Shown: positions 32,555 to 41,662 of the stretch, piece after piece
Position numbering within the stretch: the stretch's first letter is position 1
Layout: each line of letters opens with the position of its first letter
Assembly (NCBI RefSeq): GCF_001426745.1
Contig: NZ_LMFI01000010.1
Span: 125,468-189,467, forward strand
DNA length: 64,000 bases
Source of the DNA: Nocardioides sp. Root140
GTDB lineage: Bacteria; Actinomycetota; Actinomycetes; Propionibacteriales; Nocardioidaceae
Direction of reading: 5' to 3'
Notes under the pieces: generated by a model
What the model was told of the DNA's origin: nothing
The model's input: only the letters and a program-made list of their open reading frames with translations
Databases searched by the model: none
Translations under genes and position numbers: made by a program

Positions 32555-32956
32555 GTGACCACCTACCGAATAGCGGAAGCGGCAGAAGTCCTCGCCGTCA
32601 GCAACGACACCGTGCGTCGCTGGATCGACGGCGGGCGCCTCCCTTCCGTGGCCGGCACGGAAGGCAGCCCGACCACCATCCGTGGCACCGACCTCGCGGC
32701 CCTGGCCACAGAGCTGGCCGACCGGCCCGACCGGGACGACCCCCGGAGCACGACGGTCAGCGCGCGCAACCGGCTGTCGGGAATCGTCACCAAGGTCGTC
32801 AGGGACACCGTGATGGCGCAGGTCGAGATGATCTGCGGCCCCTACCGGCTGGTCAGCCTGATGAGCAGCGAGGCCGCCGCCGAGCTCGGCCTCGAACCGG
32901 GCGTGCGCGCCGTCGCGTCCGTGAAGTCCACCAACGTCGTGATCGAGAGGCACTGA
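32555..32956 (+). CDS. Molybdate-responsive regulator: MerR-type HTH plus TOBE (Mop) domain
   Basis: Residues 1-50 are an excisionase/MerR-like HTH (YRIAEAAEVLAVSNDTVRRWID). Residues about 69-133 are a TOBE/Mop domain (SARNRLSGIVTKVVRDTVMAQVEM, ending SVKSTNVVIER), which binds molybdate or tungstate. This two-domain form replaces ModE in many actinobacteria. It lies 7 bp before modA, so it probably senses cytoplasmic molybdate and controls modABC. The GTG at 32555 is chosen because a -10-like AATACT ends 6 nt before it. Confidence 0.85.
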   Translation: MTTYRIAEAAEVLAVSNDTVRRWIDGGRLPSVAGTEGSPTTIRGTDLAALATELADRPDRDDPRSTTVSARNRLSGIVTKVVRDTVMAQVEMICGPYRLVSLMSSEAAAELGLEPGVRAVASVKSTNVVIERH

Positions 32957-32963
32957 ACCCCTG

Positions 32964-33707
32964 ATGCGCATGCGCCCACTGATCGCCGTCTCCGTCCTCA
33001 CCCTGCTCCCCCTGACCTCCTGCTCCTCCGATGACGACGAGAAGCAGCTGACCGTGCTGGCCGCAGCCTCCCTCACCGGGACCTTCGAGACGCTGGCCTC
33101 GACGTTCGAGGACGAGCACGACGGCGTGGACGTGAAGTTCAACTTCGGCTCCAGCACGACCCTGGCCGAGCAGGGCGTCGACGGCGCCCCCGGCGACGTG
33201 CTGGCCACCGCCGACGAGAAGTCCATGACCATCGCCGAGGACGGCGACGCACTGGCCGCGGACCGGATGCAGTTCGCGACCAACGAGCTCGTCCTGGTCG
33301 TCCCGGCCGACAACCCCGCGAAGATCACCGGGTTCGACGACCTCGCCGACACCGACTGGGTGCGCTGTGCGGACGACGTACCGTGTGGTCGGCTCGCCCT
33401 GAGCCTGCTGGAGGAGAACAAGGTGACGGCGGAGCCCAGGAGCCTGGAGGTCGACGTGAAGTCCGTGCTGGCCAAGATCACCTCGGGTGAGGCCGACGCC
33501 GGCTTCGTCTACGCCAGCGACGCGGTCGCCGCCGGCGACGACGTGTTGGTCTTCGACGTGCCCGGCGCCGCCGAGCAGCTCAACCCCTACTTCATCGCCC
33601 CGCTCGACCAGAACGACAGCGGCGACCTGGCCCAGGAGTGGGTCGACTTCGTGAGCTCCGACGAGGGTCGTAAGATCCTGGACGACGCGGGCTTCGGGAA
33701 GCCGTGA
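32964..33707 (+). CDS. modA: Molybdate ABC transporter substrate-binding lipoprotein
   Basis: A signal peptide ends in the lipobox LTSC (C20), followed by LTVLAAASLTGTFETLASTFE and FNFGSSTTLAEQGVDGAPGDVLATAD, both classical ModA motifs whose Ser residues coordinate the oxyanion. The C-terminal part has NPYFIAPLDQN and FVSSDEGRKIL. It captures molybdate or tungstate outside the membrane. The stop overlaps the modB GTG by 4 bp. Confidence 0.95.
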   Translation: MRMRPLIAVSVLTLLPLTSCSSDDDEKQLTVLAAASLTGTFETLASTFEDEHDGVDVKFNFGSSTTLAEQGVDGAPGDVLATADEKSMTIAEDGDALAADRMQFATNELVLVVPADNPAKITGFDDLADTDWVRCADDVPCGRLALSLLEENKVTAEPRSLEVDVKSVLAKITSGEADAGFVYASDAVAAGDDVLVFDVPGAAEQLNPYFIAPLDQNDSGDLAQEWVDFVSSDEGRKILDDAGFGKP

Positions 33708-34495
33708 CCGACCCCCTCGGGCGACCGCCGGTCAGGTTGCTGGTCCCGGCCGCCCTCGGCACCCTGCTCCTGCTGCTCCCCCTCGTCACGCTCGTCGCGG
33801 GCACGCCGTGGTCCCTGCTCGGCGAGCAGCTCGCCTCGCCGGAGCTGCGCGAGGCCATGTGGCTCTCGGTGCTCACCGCCACGGTCGCGATGACCATCTG
33901 CCTCGTGCTCGGGCTGCCGCTGGCCTGGGTGCTGGCCCGGGTCGAGTTCCCCGGGCGCGGGGTCGTGCGCACCCTGGTCACGGTGCCGCTCGTGCTGCCC
34001 CCGGTGGTCGCCGGCGTCGCGCTGGCCAGCGCCTTCGGCCGCACGGGCTTCATCGGCGAACCCCTGCGAGAGCTGACCGGCTTCTCCCTCCCCTACACGA
34101 CGGCCGGCGTGGTCCTGGCCCACACGTTCGTCGCGCTGCCGTTCGTCGTACTCAGCATCGAGGGCGCCCTGCGCACCGCACGCCGTGAGTACGACGCCGC
34201 GGCCGCCACACTGGGCGCCACGCGCTGGCTCACCTTCCGCGCGGTCACCGTGCCTTTGGCGATGCCCGGCATCCTGGCCGGGATCATGCTGGGCTGGGCC
34301 CGCTCCATCGGTGAGTTCGGCGCCACCATCACCTTCGCCGGCAACTACCCCGGCACCACGCAGACGATGCCGACGCTGATCTACGTCTCGATCAACTCCG
34401 AGCCCGAGGCCGCCAGGTCGCTGAGCCTGGTGCTGCTGGTCTTCTCGATCGTCGTGCTGGTGGCCCTGCGCGACCGTTGGCTGGTGGCCCGATGA
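33704..34495 (+). CDS. modB: Molybdate ABC transporter permease
   Basis: The 263-residue permease has about six hydrophobic helices and the ABC-permease EAA loop near YDAAAATLGATRWLTFRAVTVPLAMPGILAG (residues 165-195), which contacts ModC. The GTG start at 33704 overlaps the modA stop; the ATGA at the end overlaps modC. The neighbourhood and similarity to ModB (SIGEFGATITFAGN) define the substrate. Confidence 0.93.
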   Translation: MTDPLGRPPVRLLVPAALGTLLLLLPLVTLVAGTPWSLLGEQLASPELREAMWLSVLTATVAMTICLVLGLPLAWVLARVEFPGRGVVRTLVTVPLVLPPVVAGVALASAFGRTGFIGEPLRELTGFSLPYTTAGVVLAHTFVALPFVVLSIEGALRTARREYDAAAATLGATRWLTFRAVTVPLAMPGILAGIMLGWARSIGEFGATITFAGNYPGTTQTMPTLIYVSINSEPEAARSLSLVLLVFSIVVLVALRDRWLVAR

Positions 34496-35466
34496 GCGCC
34501 CTGTCGCTCGACCTCGAGGTGCCCGGCCGGGTCCACGCTGTGCTCGACGCCGACCGCGGCGACGTGATCGCGGTGATCGGTCCTAACGGCGCGGGCAAGT
34601 CGAGCCTGGTCAAGGCGCTGGCCGGTCTCGTGCCCGCGCGCGGCCACGCCACGCTCGACGGCGTGGACCTCACCGGCGTGCCCACTCGGGAGCGCGGCGT
34701 CGGCATGGTGTTCCAGGACCAGCTGCTGTTTCCCCACCTCGATGCCCGGCACAACGTGGCCTTCGGACCCCGGGCCCGCGGCGTACCGAAGGCCGAGGCG
34801 CTGCGTCGCGCCGAGCAGTGGCTGACGCGTCTCGGGGTCGACGACCTCGCCCACCGCAGACCCGGAGAGCTCTCCGGCGGGCAGGCCCAACGCGTCTCGA
34901 TCGCCCGGGCCCTGGTCACCGAACCCGACCTGCTGCTGCTCGACGAGCCGATGAGCGGGCTCGATGTCGGGGTCGCGGCGTCCCTGCGCATCGAGCTGGC
35001 CAGGCACCTCGCCGAGTTCGGGGGGATCTCGCTGCTGGTCACCCACGACGCGCTCGACGCCCTGACCGTGGCGAACCGGGTGCTGGTGCTCGACGGCGGG
35101 GAGGTGGCCCAGTTCGGCACCCCCGACGAGGTCACCCAGCGTCCGGTCACCGACCACGTGGCCCGGCTCGTGGGCCTCAACGTCCTGCGCGACGGCACCG
35201 AGCTGCGTGCGTTCGAGCCCACGGCGGTCACGGTCGACCTGAACGAACCCAGCGGCTCGGCCCGGCACCACTGGCGGGGCACGATCGTCGTGGTCACCCC
35301 GCACGGCGCCGCGATGCGGGTCGTCGTACACGTGGCCGACGACGGTCCGGAGCTCCTCGCCGACGTGACGCCGGCGGCCGCCGTCGAGCTCGGACTGTCG
35401 GTCGGACGGGTGGTGTGGCTGTCCGTCAAGCAGACATCGGTGCGGTCCTACACCGCGCCCTCGTGA
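34492..35466 (+). CDS. modC: Molybdate ABC transporter ATP-binding protein
   Basis: The Walker A motif is GPNGAGKSS (30-38), the signature is LSGGQAQR, the Walker B is LLLLDEPMSGLD, and the C-terminal region (about 255-320) is a TOBE domain (HHWRGTIVVVTPHG to LSVGRVVWLSVKQTSV). It drives molybdate import with ModB. The ATG at 34492 overlaps the modB stop. A start 15 bp further upstream is less likely because it would lengthen the overlap. Confidence 0.94.
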   Translation: MSALSLDLEVPGRVHAVLDADRGDVIAVIGPNGAGKSSLVKALAGLVPARGHATLDGVDLTGVPTRERGVGMVFQDQLLFPHLDARHNVAFGPRARGVPKAEALRRAEQWLTRLGVDDLAHRRPGELSGGQAQRVSIARALVTEPDLLLLDEPMSGLDVGVAASLRIELARHLAEFGGISLLVTHDALDALTVANRVLVLDGGEVAQFGTPDEVTQRPVTDHVARLVGLNVLRDGTELRAFEPTAVTVDLNEPSGSARHHWRGTIVVVTPHGAAMRVVVHVADDGPELLADVTPAAAVELGLSVGRVVWLSVKQTSVRSYTAPS

Positions 35467-35486
35467 TGAGCCGATAGCATTCGCCC

Positions 35487-36503
35487 ATGCCTACGCGCCC
35501 CCCTGAGTTCCGTGTTGCCCCCGAGTCCCCCGACCGCAACCTCGCCCTGGAACTGGTCCGGGTCACCGAGGCGGCCGCGATGGCTGCTGGCCGCTGGGTC
35601 GGCCGGGGCGACAAGAACGGTGCGGACGGCGTGGCGGTCAACGCCATGCGCGTGATGATCTCCAGCATCGGCATGAAGGGCACCGTCGTGATCGGCGAGG
35701 GCGAGAAGGACAACGCCCCCATGCTCTACAACGGCGAAGAGGTCGGCGACGGCAGCGGCCCCGAGTGCGACGTCGCGGTCGACCCGATCGACGGCACCAC
35801 CCTCGCCGCCAAGGGCATGACCAACGCGGTCTCGGTGCTCGCGGTCGCCCCGCGCGGCACGATGTACGACCCGTCGGCCGTGTTCTACATGGACAAGCTG
35901 GTCACCGGACCCGAGGCCGCAGACGTGGTCGACATTCGTCTGCCCGCCGCCGAGAACATCAACCTCGTCGCGAAGGCCAAGGGCTCGAGCCCCGAGGACG
36001 TCACCGTCGTGATCCTCGACCGTCCGCGCCACGCGGACCTCGTCGAGGAGATCCGGGCGACCGGTGCCCGCATCAAGTTCATCAGCGACGGCGACGTCGC
36101 CGGCGCAATCATGGCGGCCCGCCCCGACACCGGTATCGACCTGCTGATGGGCGTCGGCGGCACTCCCGAGGGCATCATCACCGCCTGCGCGATGAAGTGC
36201 ATCGGCGGCACCATCCAGGGTCGCCTGTGGCCGACCGACGACGAGGAGCGCCAGCGCGCGATCGATGCCGGGCTCGACCTCGACGCGATCCTGACCACCG
36301 ACGAGCTGGTCACCGGTGACGACTGCTTCTTCGTGGCCACCGGCATCACCGACGGCGAGCTGCTCAAGGGGGTCCGCTACCGCGCGGGCGGGGCGACCAC
36401 GCACTCACTGGTCATGCGCTCGCGCAGCGGCACGATCCGCAACATCACCAGCGAGCACCGCCTGCGCAAGCTGCGCGCCTACAGCGCCATCGACTTCGAC
36501 TGA
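35487..36503 (+). CDS. glpX: Class II fructose-1,6-bisphosphatase
   Basis: The 338-residue protein contains [13 protein letters not shown], the metal-binding DPIDGTT (D99-T105) and [22 protein letters not shown], all typical of GlpX. It hydrolyses fructose-1,6-bisphosphate in gluconeogenesis. A -10-like TAGCAT ends 6 nt before the ATG, indicating its own leaderless transcript rather than read-through from modC. Confidence 0.97.
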   Translation: MPTRPPEFRVAPESPDRNLALELVRVTEAAAMAAGRWVGRGDKNGADGVAVNAMRVMISSIGMKGTVVIGEGEKDNAPMLYNGEEVGDGSGPECDVAVDPIDGTTLAAKGMTNAVSVLAVAPRGTMYDPSAVFYMDKLVTGPEAADVVDIRLPAAENINLVAKAKGSSPEDVTVVILDRPRHADLVEEIRATGARIKFISDGDVAGAIMAARPDTGIDLLMGVGGTPEGIITACAMKCIGGTIQGRLWPTDDEERQRAIDAGLDLDAILTTDELVTGDDCFFVATGITDGELLKGVRYRAGGATTHSLVMRSRSGTIRNITSEHRLRKLRAYSAIDFD

Positions 36504-36639
36504 GCACAGTCGGTCGGCGGGGAGTCGGCGTACGCCGGCGGGAGCCCGTGTACGTCGGCACTTGTGCGCCCCTGTTGACACTTCCACCCCCGTCAGCAGG
36601 GTGCACAGCGGCACGGACGGCGCATTACATGCGGTGGGG

Positions 36640-37509
36640 TCAGGCGGTGTCGGCGGGGGCTGCGGCGCGGGTGGTTCGGCGCTGGGCGGCCAGCTCGGCG
36701 ACCACGTGGTCGGCCACCCGCGGATCGATCGCCATGCCGATGTGACTGGCATGCACCTCGATCGACGTCGCCAACGGGTCCACGCACGACGCCGGGTCGA
36801 CCAGCCCGTCACCGGCCGACCAGATGCAGGTGAAGTCGACGCCTGACGGGATCGGCTGACGCGACTCGTGCCAGGCCGAGCGTGCGCAGTCACCGCGGAC
36901 GCAGGACTCCCCCATCACCCCTGGTACGCCGACCTGGTTGAGCCGGACGAGCACGTCGGCGGCACCGAGCAGCAACGGATGGGCGGTGCCGGGCGCCATC
37001 ATCGGGCTGCCCATCGTGATGATGCCGGACACCAGGTCGGGTCGGCGTACGGCCAGCCCGCGGGCGAGCATGCCGCCCAGTGAGTGCCCGACGATGCGGA
37101 CCCGGCTGTCGCGCTTGGTGGCGATCGCCTCGAGGCGCCGTTCGAGAAGTGCCGCGTTGGTGGTCAGGCACGACACGTTGGTGTGGATGTGGGAGCGGTA
37201 GGTGCGGTAGCCGTGGCGGCGCAGCGTGTGCGCCATGAGCCGCAGCGTGTAGTCGCCGGCCAGGAATCCCGGCACCAGCAGGACTGGCTCGATCGAGCGC
37301 TGCGGAGCGCGGCTGACGTAGGGAGTGCCCAACAGCTCACGCTTGTCGGCGAGGGAGCGCCGGATCGCGCGCCCGGCCTCGGGCCACACGCTGAGCTCAC
37401 GGACCAGACTGAGCGCCCCGGGCTGGTGGTAGCCCGCAGGTGCCAGGAAGTCGCCGATGCTGTTCGCCACGTCGCCACCGTAGAACGGCAGGACCCCGCG
37501 GACAGGCAA
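36640..37509 (-). CDS. Alpha/beta-hydrolase (lipase-like)
   Basis: The 289-residue protein has EPVLLVPGFLAGDYTLR (oxyanion region) and the nucleophile elbow GHSLGG preceded by VRIVGHS. Later Asp and His candidates lie in WSAGDGLVDP and SHIGMAID, which fits a Ser-Asp-His triad of a PGAP1/lipase-like hydrolase. No signal peptide is obvious. A TTG at 37509 with an AGGAG element 6 nt upstream is the preferred start; the ATG at 37548 would overlap the start codon of the divergent hydrolase gene. The substrate is unknown. Confidence 0.72.
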   Translation of the reverse strand: MPVRGVLPFYGGDVANSIGDFLAPAGYHQPGALSLVRELSVWPEAGRAIRRSLADKRELLGTPYVSRAPQRSIEPVLLVPGFLAGDYTLRLMAHTLRRHGYRTYRSHIHTNVSCLTTNAALLERRLEAIATKRDSRVRIVGHSLGGMLARGLAVRRPDLVSGIITMGSPMMAPGTAHPLLLGAADVLVRLNQVGVPGVMGESCVRGDCARSAWHESRQPIPSGVDFTCIWSAGDGLVDPASCVDPLATSIEVHASHIGMAIDPRVADHVVAELAAQRRTTRAAAPADTA

Positions 37510-37546
37510 TTCCCGCTCCTCTCGGAGCGTCGTGTTGGATGAATGC

Positions 37547-38452
37547 ATGAGCGACGTCCATGTCTCCGAAGAACTGTTCGCCCCCGTCGGCGGCGGTGTC
37601 GAGCTGTGCTACCAGACCTTCGGCGATCCTTCCGCCGACCCCCTGCTGCTGGTGATGGGCCTGGGCGGGCCGATGATCTGGTGGGACGACGAGTTCTGCA
37701 AGCTCCTTGCCGGCAAGGGCTTCCACGTCATCCGCTACGACAACCGCGACACCGGCAAGTCCTCCCACGTGCGCGGTCGGGTCCGTCGGCCCGACCTGGT
37801 CCGGGCCTTCCTCACCGGCCGGGGCGCGGCGCCGTACGGCATCTCGGACATGGCCTCCGACGGCGTCGGCCTGCTCGACCACCTCGCCATCGACTCCGCC
37901 CACGTGGTGGGTATCTCGATGGGCGGCATGATCGTGCAGACGATGGCCCTCGACCACCCGGGCCGGGTGCGTTCGCTGACGTCGATCATGTCGACCACCG
38001 GCAAGCGCAGCGTCGGGTGGCAGGACCCCAAGCTGCTGCCGCGACTGCTGGCCGGCAAGCAGGTGGACCGTCAGGCGTACGTCGACACGTCCGTGGCGTT
38101 CGCGAAGCTGATCGGCTCCCCCAGCTACCCGGAGCCGACCGAGCGGGCCACGAAGCGGGCCGAGGACACCTTCGACCGCGGCCTCAACGGGCCCGGCGTC
38201 CTGCGCCACATGATGGCCGTGCTGACCCAGCCGAACCGCTCGAAAGCCCTGCACTCGTTGACGATTCCCAGCCAGGTCATCCACGGACTGCGCGACCGCA
38301 TGGTGCACGTCTCCGGTGGTCGGGCGACCTCCGCGGCGATCCCCGGGTCGGAGCTCCTGCTCGTCGACGGCATGGGCCACGACCTGCCACCCGAGCTCTG
38401 GGAATCAGTGACCGACGCCATCCGTCGTACGGCGGACCGCGGCAACATCTGA
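37547..38452 (+). CDS. Alpha/beta-hydrolase
   Basis: The 301-residue protein shows LLLVMGLGGPMIWWDDEFCKLLA, YDNRDTGKSSH and the nucleophile elbow GISMGGM, then HGLRDRMV with the acid and GMGHDLPPELW with the catalytic His. It belongs to the epoxide-hydrolase/esterase-type family seen across actinobacteria; the natural substrate is unknown. The ATG at 37547 lies 6 nt after a GGAT element and is almost head-to-head with the divergent lipase-like gene. Confidence 0.85.
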   Translation: MSDVHVSEELFAPVGGGVELCYQTFGDPSADPLLLVMGLGGPMIWWDDEFCKLLAGKGFHVIRYDNRDTGKSSHVRGRVRRPDLVRAFLTGRGAAPYGISDMASDGVGLLDHLAIDSAHVVGISMGGMIVQTMALDHPGRVRSLTSIMSTTGKRSVGWQDPKLLPRLLAGKQVDRQAYVDTSVAFAKLIGSPSYPEPTERATKRAEDTFDRGLNGPGVLRHMMAVLTQPNRSKALHSLTIPSQVIHGLRDRMVHVSGGRATSAAIPGSELLLVDGMGHDLPPELWESVTDAIRRTADRGNI

Positions 38453-38545
38453 TCCGCCCTAGCAGGTGTCGCAACCCCCTACAAGTGGCTTGCCAAATCG
38501 GCGCAAGAGGTCGAGTGTGAGGTAGACCACGACAGGGAGGCACTC

Positions 38546-39880
38546 GTGAAGCAACCCTCAACGCACAGAGGGCGCTCGCGTCGCACCATTGCGGCCCTAG
38601 CGTCACTGGCTTGTACGGCCGGTCTGCTGACATCCTGCTCGGCGTTCGGAGACGACTCCGGCCCGCCGACGCTCAACTGGTACGTCAATCCCGACGGTGT
38701 CGAGACCCTGACCAAGCTGGCCAAGCAGTGCAGCACCGACGACTATGACATCGAGATCCAGCTGCTGCCGTCCGGTGCAACGGATCAGCGCATGCAGCTC
38801 GCTCGCCGGCTCGCCGCCAAGGACTCGTCGACCGACCTGATGAGCCTCGACCCCGTGTTCGTCGCCGAGTTCGCCAACGCCGGGTGGCTGGAGAAGCTCC
38901 CCGAGGACACGGCGGCCAAGGCGGTCGACGAAGACGTCCTCACCGGTGCCGCCGAGACCGTCAAGTGGGACGACGCGGTGTACGCGTTCCCGCAGTGGGC
39001 CAACACCCAGGTGCTCTGGTACCGCAAGTCGCTGGCCGAGAAGGCAGGACTCGACATGACCAAGCCGGTGACCTGGAGCGAGGTCATCGAAGCCGCCGAG
39101 AAGGCCGGCGGCACGGTCGGCGTCCAGGCCAACAAGTACGAGGCGTACGTCGTGTGGATCAACGCGCTGATCCAGGGCGCGGGCGGCGACATCATCTCCG
39201 ACAACGAGGCCGGCAAGGACGCCAAGATCGACATCGACTCCGATGCCGGCAAGAAGGCCGCCGAGGTGATCAAGCAGCTCGCCGACTCCGACGCGAAGCA
39301 GCCTGACCTGTCGACCTCCAACGAGGGCACCAGCCTGGGCGCGATGTTCCCGGAGGGGGCCCCGGGCGAGTTCATGACGAACTGGACCTTCGTCTACAAG
39401 AACTACGAGGGCGTGATCGGCAAGCCGGGCGGCCCGGTCGACAAGGACGCGTTCGGCGACCTCGGCTACGCCCGCTACCCCGAGACCGTGGCCGGCGAGG
39501 ACTCCAAGCCGCCGATCGGCGGCATCGACATCGGCGTCGGCGCCTACTCCGAGCACCCCGACTTCGCGATGGCGGCGGCGGAGTGCGTGACCAACACGGA
39601 GGCCCAGGTGGCGCTGGCCGTCGAGTCCGGCCTGATGCCGGCCCGCGCGTCGGCGTACGAGGACCCGGCACTGGCCAAGGCCTATCCGCCGGATCTGCTC
39701 AAGCTCTTCCGGGAGAGCGTCGACACCGGCGGACCCCGGCCCAAGAGCGCCTACTACGCCACGATCTCGGCTGCGATCCAGAGCCAGTGGCACTCTCCCT
39801 TCGACGTCGATCCGGACTCCACTCCGGGTGACTCGGCCGACTTCCTCTCGGACGTCCTCAACGGAAAGGCACTCCTGTGA
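38546..39880 (+). CDS. lpqY: Trehalose-type ABC importer substrate-binding lipoprotein (LpqY-like)
   Basis: A basic signal peptide ends in LLTSC (C31). The mature part NWYVNPDGVETLTKLAKQC, then QLLPSGATDQRMQLARRLAAKDSSTDLMSLDPVFVAEFANAGWL is strikingly like mycobacterial LpqY in my recollection. LpqY-SugABC recycles trehalose released during mycolate or cell-envelope metabolism. Without a search, a maltose- or other disaccharide-binding role remains possible. It is the first gene of a four-gene operon, with a 4-bp overlap to the first permease. Confidence 0.82.
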   Translation: MKQPSTHRGRSRRTIAALASLACTAGLLTSCSAFGDDSGPPTLNWYVNPDGVETLTKLAKQCSTDDYDIEIQLLPSGATDQRMQLARRLAAKDSSTDLMSLDPVFVAEFANAGWLEKLPEDTAAKAVDEDVLTGAAETVKWDDAVYAFPQWANTQVLWYRKSLAEKAGLDMTKPVTWSEVIEAAEKAGGTVGVQANKYEAYVVWINALIQGAGGDIISDNEAGKDAKIDIDSDAGKKAAEVIKQLADSDAKQPDLSTSNEGTSLGAMFPEGAPGEFMTNWTFVYKNYEGVIGKPGGPVDKDAFGDLGYARYPETVAGEDSKPPIGGIDIGVGAYSEHPDFAMAAAECVTNTEAQVALAVESGLMPARASAYEDPALAKAYPPDLLKLFRESVDTGGPRPKSAYYATISAAIQSQWHSPFDVDPDSTPGDSADFLSDVLNGKALL

Positions 39881-40815
39881 GCACGGCAACCGTCGAGAAG
39901 CCTGCCCGGGGCAAGGGCAAGGTCCGGGCAAGTGACCGGGCCAGGGCGGAGAACAGCCTGGGCCAGAAGCTGGTGGCACCGGCCATCTTCGTGATGCTGC
40001 TGGTGACCGCGTTCCCGATGCTCCGGGCGCTCTACCTCTCGGTGTTCAACTACACCCTCACCGCACCCGACGACCGCGAGTTCGTCGGGCTGAGCAACTA
40101 CATCACCGCACTGACCGACCCGCTGTTCTGGCGCGACACCGGGGTGACCGTCCTCTACATGCTGGTCACCGTCTCCGTCGAGCTCGTGATCGGGTTCGTC
40201 TTCGCGATGGTGATGCACCGGGTGATCTTCGCCCGCGGGCTCATCCGCACGTCGATCCTGATCCCCTACGGCATCATCACCGTGGTCTCGGGCTTCGCCT
40301 GGCAGTTCGCGTTCAGCTACCAGAACGGCTTCGTCAACGGGTGGCTGCCGGGCATCAGCGAACAGTTCAACTGGTTCGGTGAGACCACACCGGCGGTGAT
40401 CGCGATCATGGTCTCCGAGATCTGGAAGACCACACCGTTCATGTCACTCCTGCTGCTGGCCGGGCTCGCCCAGGTCTCGGAGGACATGATCGAGGCCGCC
40501 AAGGTGGACGGTGCCTCCTGGACCCAACGACTGTTCAAGGTGATCCTGCCCAACATGCAGGCAGCCATCATGGTCGCCGTACTCTTCAGGGCCCTCGACG
40601 CCTACCGCATCTTCGACAACATCTTCGTGATGACCAATGGTGCGTCCGGGACGGAGTCGATCTCGTTCCTGACCTATCGGCAGACCATCGAGCAGTTCCA
40701 GCTCGGCATGGGATCGGCACTCTCCGTGCTGCTCTTCCTCTCCGTGCTGCTGATCGCCTGGCTGATCGTCAAACTGTTCCGCGTCGACCTCGCCGCGGCA
40801 CGGCAGGAGGGCTGA
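39877..40815 (+). CDS. sugA: Sugar ABC transporter permease (SugA-like)
   Basis: The 312-residue permease has a charged N-tail, six hydrophobic helices and the EAA motif DMIEAAKVDGASWTQRLFKVILPNM (about residues 203-227). It is of the MalF/SugA type. The GTG start at 39877 overlaps the lpqY stop. It pairs with the following MalG/SugB-type permease to form the membrane channel. Confidence 0.88.
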   Translation: MSTATVEKPARGKGKVRASDRARAENSLGQKLVAPAIFVMLLVTAFPMLRALYLSVFNYTLTAPDDREFVGLSNYITALTDPLFWRDTGVTVLYMLVTVSVELVIGFVFAMVMHRVIFARGLIRTSILIPYGIITVVSGFAWQFAFSYQNGFVNGWLPGISEQFNWFGETTPAVIAIMVSEIWKTTPFMSLLLLAGLAQVSEDMIEAAKVDGASWTQRLFKVILPNMQAAIMVAVLFRALDAYRIFDNIFVMTNGASGTESISFLTYRQTIEQFQLGMGSALSVLLFLSVLLIAWLIVKLFRVDLAAARQEG

Positions 40816-40818
40816 GAC

Positions 40819-41652
40819 ATGGTGCGCAAACTCGGAACCGCAGTCGGGTGCCTCCTGATCCTGGTGTGGTGCCTGCTGCCAGTGGCCTGGATCATCTCGC
40901 TGTCGTTCAAGACGCAGGAGTCCATCACGGTGGGCAACCCCGGGTTCCTGCCCGCCGAAGGCACCAACGCCGGCTGGCAGAACTACATCGACGTCTGGGA
41001 CAACGAGCAGTTCCGCCGGGCGATCCTCAACTCGGTCGGCATCGCGCTGATCGCCACGGTGGCCTCGGTCATCCTCGGCACGCTGGCCGCCTACGCCATC
41101 GCCCGGCTCGAGTTCAAGGGCAAGAAGTTCGTGCTCACCACGGCACTGGCGATCGCGATGTTCCCGGTGGTCTCCCTGGTCGGCCCGCTCTTCGACATGT
41201 GGCGCACGCTCGGCCTCTACGACACCTGGCCGGGGCTGATCATCCCCTACATGAGCTTCACGTTGCCGTTGGCGATCTGGACCCTCACCGCGTTCTTCCG
41301 GGAGATCCCGTGGGAGCTCGAGCAGGCCGCCCAGGTCGACGGCGCCACGTCATGGCAGGCGTTCCGCAAGATCATCGTCCCGCTCGCGGCACCCGGTGTG
41401 TTCACCGCCGCGATCCTGACCTTCTTCTTCGCCTGGAACGACTTCGTCTTCGGGATCTCGCTGACCTCCACCGAGAACGCCAGACCGATCCCAGCGGCGC
41501 TGTCGTTCTTCGTCGGCGCCGACCCGTTCAACCGGCCGGCATCCCTGCTCGCCGCCGGGGCCGTGATTGCCACGATCCCGATCATCGTCATCGTGCTGGT
41601 GTTCCAGCGCAAGATCGTCGCCGGTCTGACCTCCGGCGCAGTGAAGGGTTAG
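40819..41652 (+). CDS. sugB: Sugar ABC transporter permease (SugB-like)
   Basis: The 277-residue permease has six hydrophobic helices and the EAA-loop ELEQAAQVDGATSWQAFRKIIVPLAAPG (residues about 167-194). It is of the MalG/SugB type. The start follows the sugA stop by 3 bp and the gene is followed by the ATPase gene after 10 bp. Confidence 0.88.
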   Translation: MVRKLGTAVGCLLILVWCLLPVAWIISLSFKTQESITVGNPGFLPAEGTNAGWQNYIDVWDNEQFRRAILNSVGIALIATVASVILGTLAAYAIARLEFKGKKFVLTTALAIAMFPVVSLVGPLFDMWRTLGLYDTWPGLIIPYMSFTLPLAIWTLTAFFREIPWELEQAAQVDGATSWQAFRKIIVPLAAPGVFTAAILTFFFAWNDFVFGISLTSTENARPIPAALSFFVGADPFNRPASLLAAGAVIATIPIIVIVLVFQRKIVAGLTSGAVKG

Positions 41653-41662
41653 GGAGAACCTC

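Noticed and set aside
36520..36560. Palindromes with core GGCGTACGCC after glpX as a terminator
   Set aside because: This core occurs often throughout the window, including inside genes, so it carries little evidence for termination.
38453..38545. Operator for the lpqY-sugABC operon
   Set aside because: No clear inverted repeat or known regulator site was found in the 93-bp leader.
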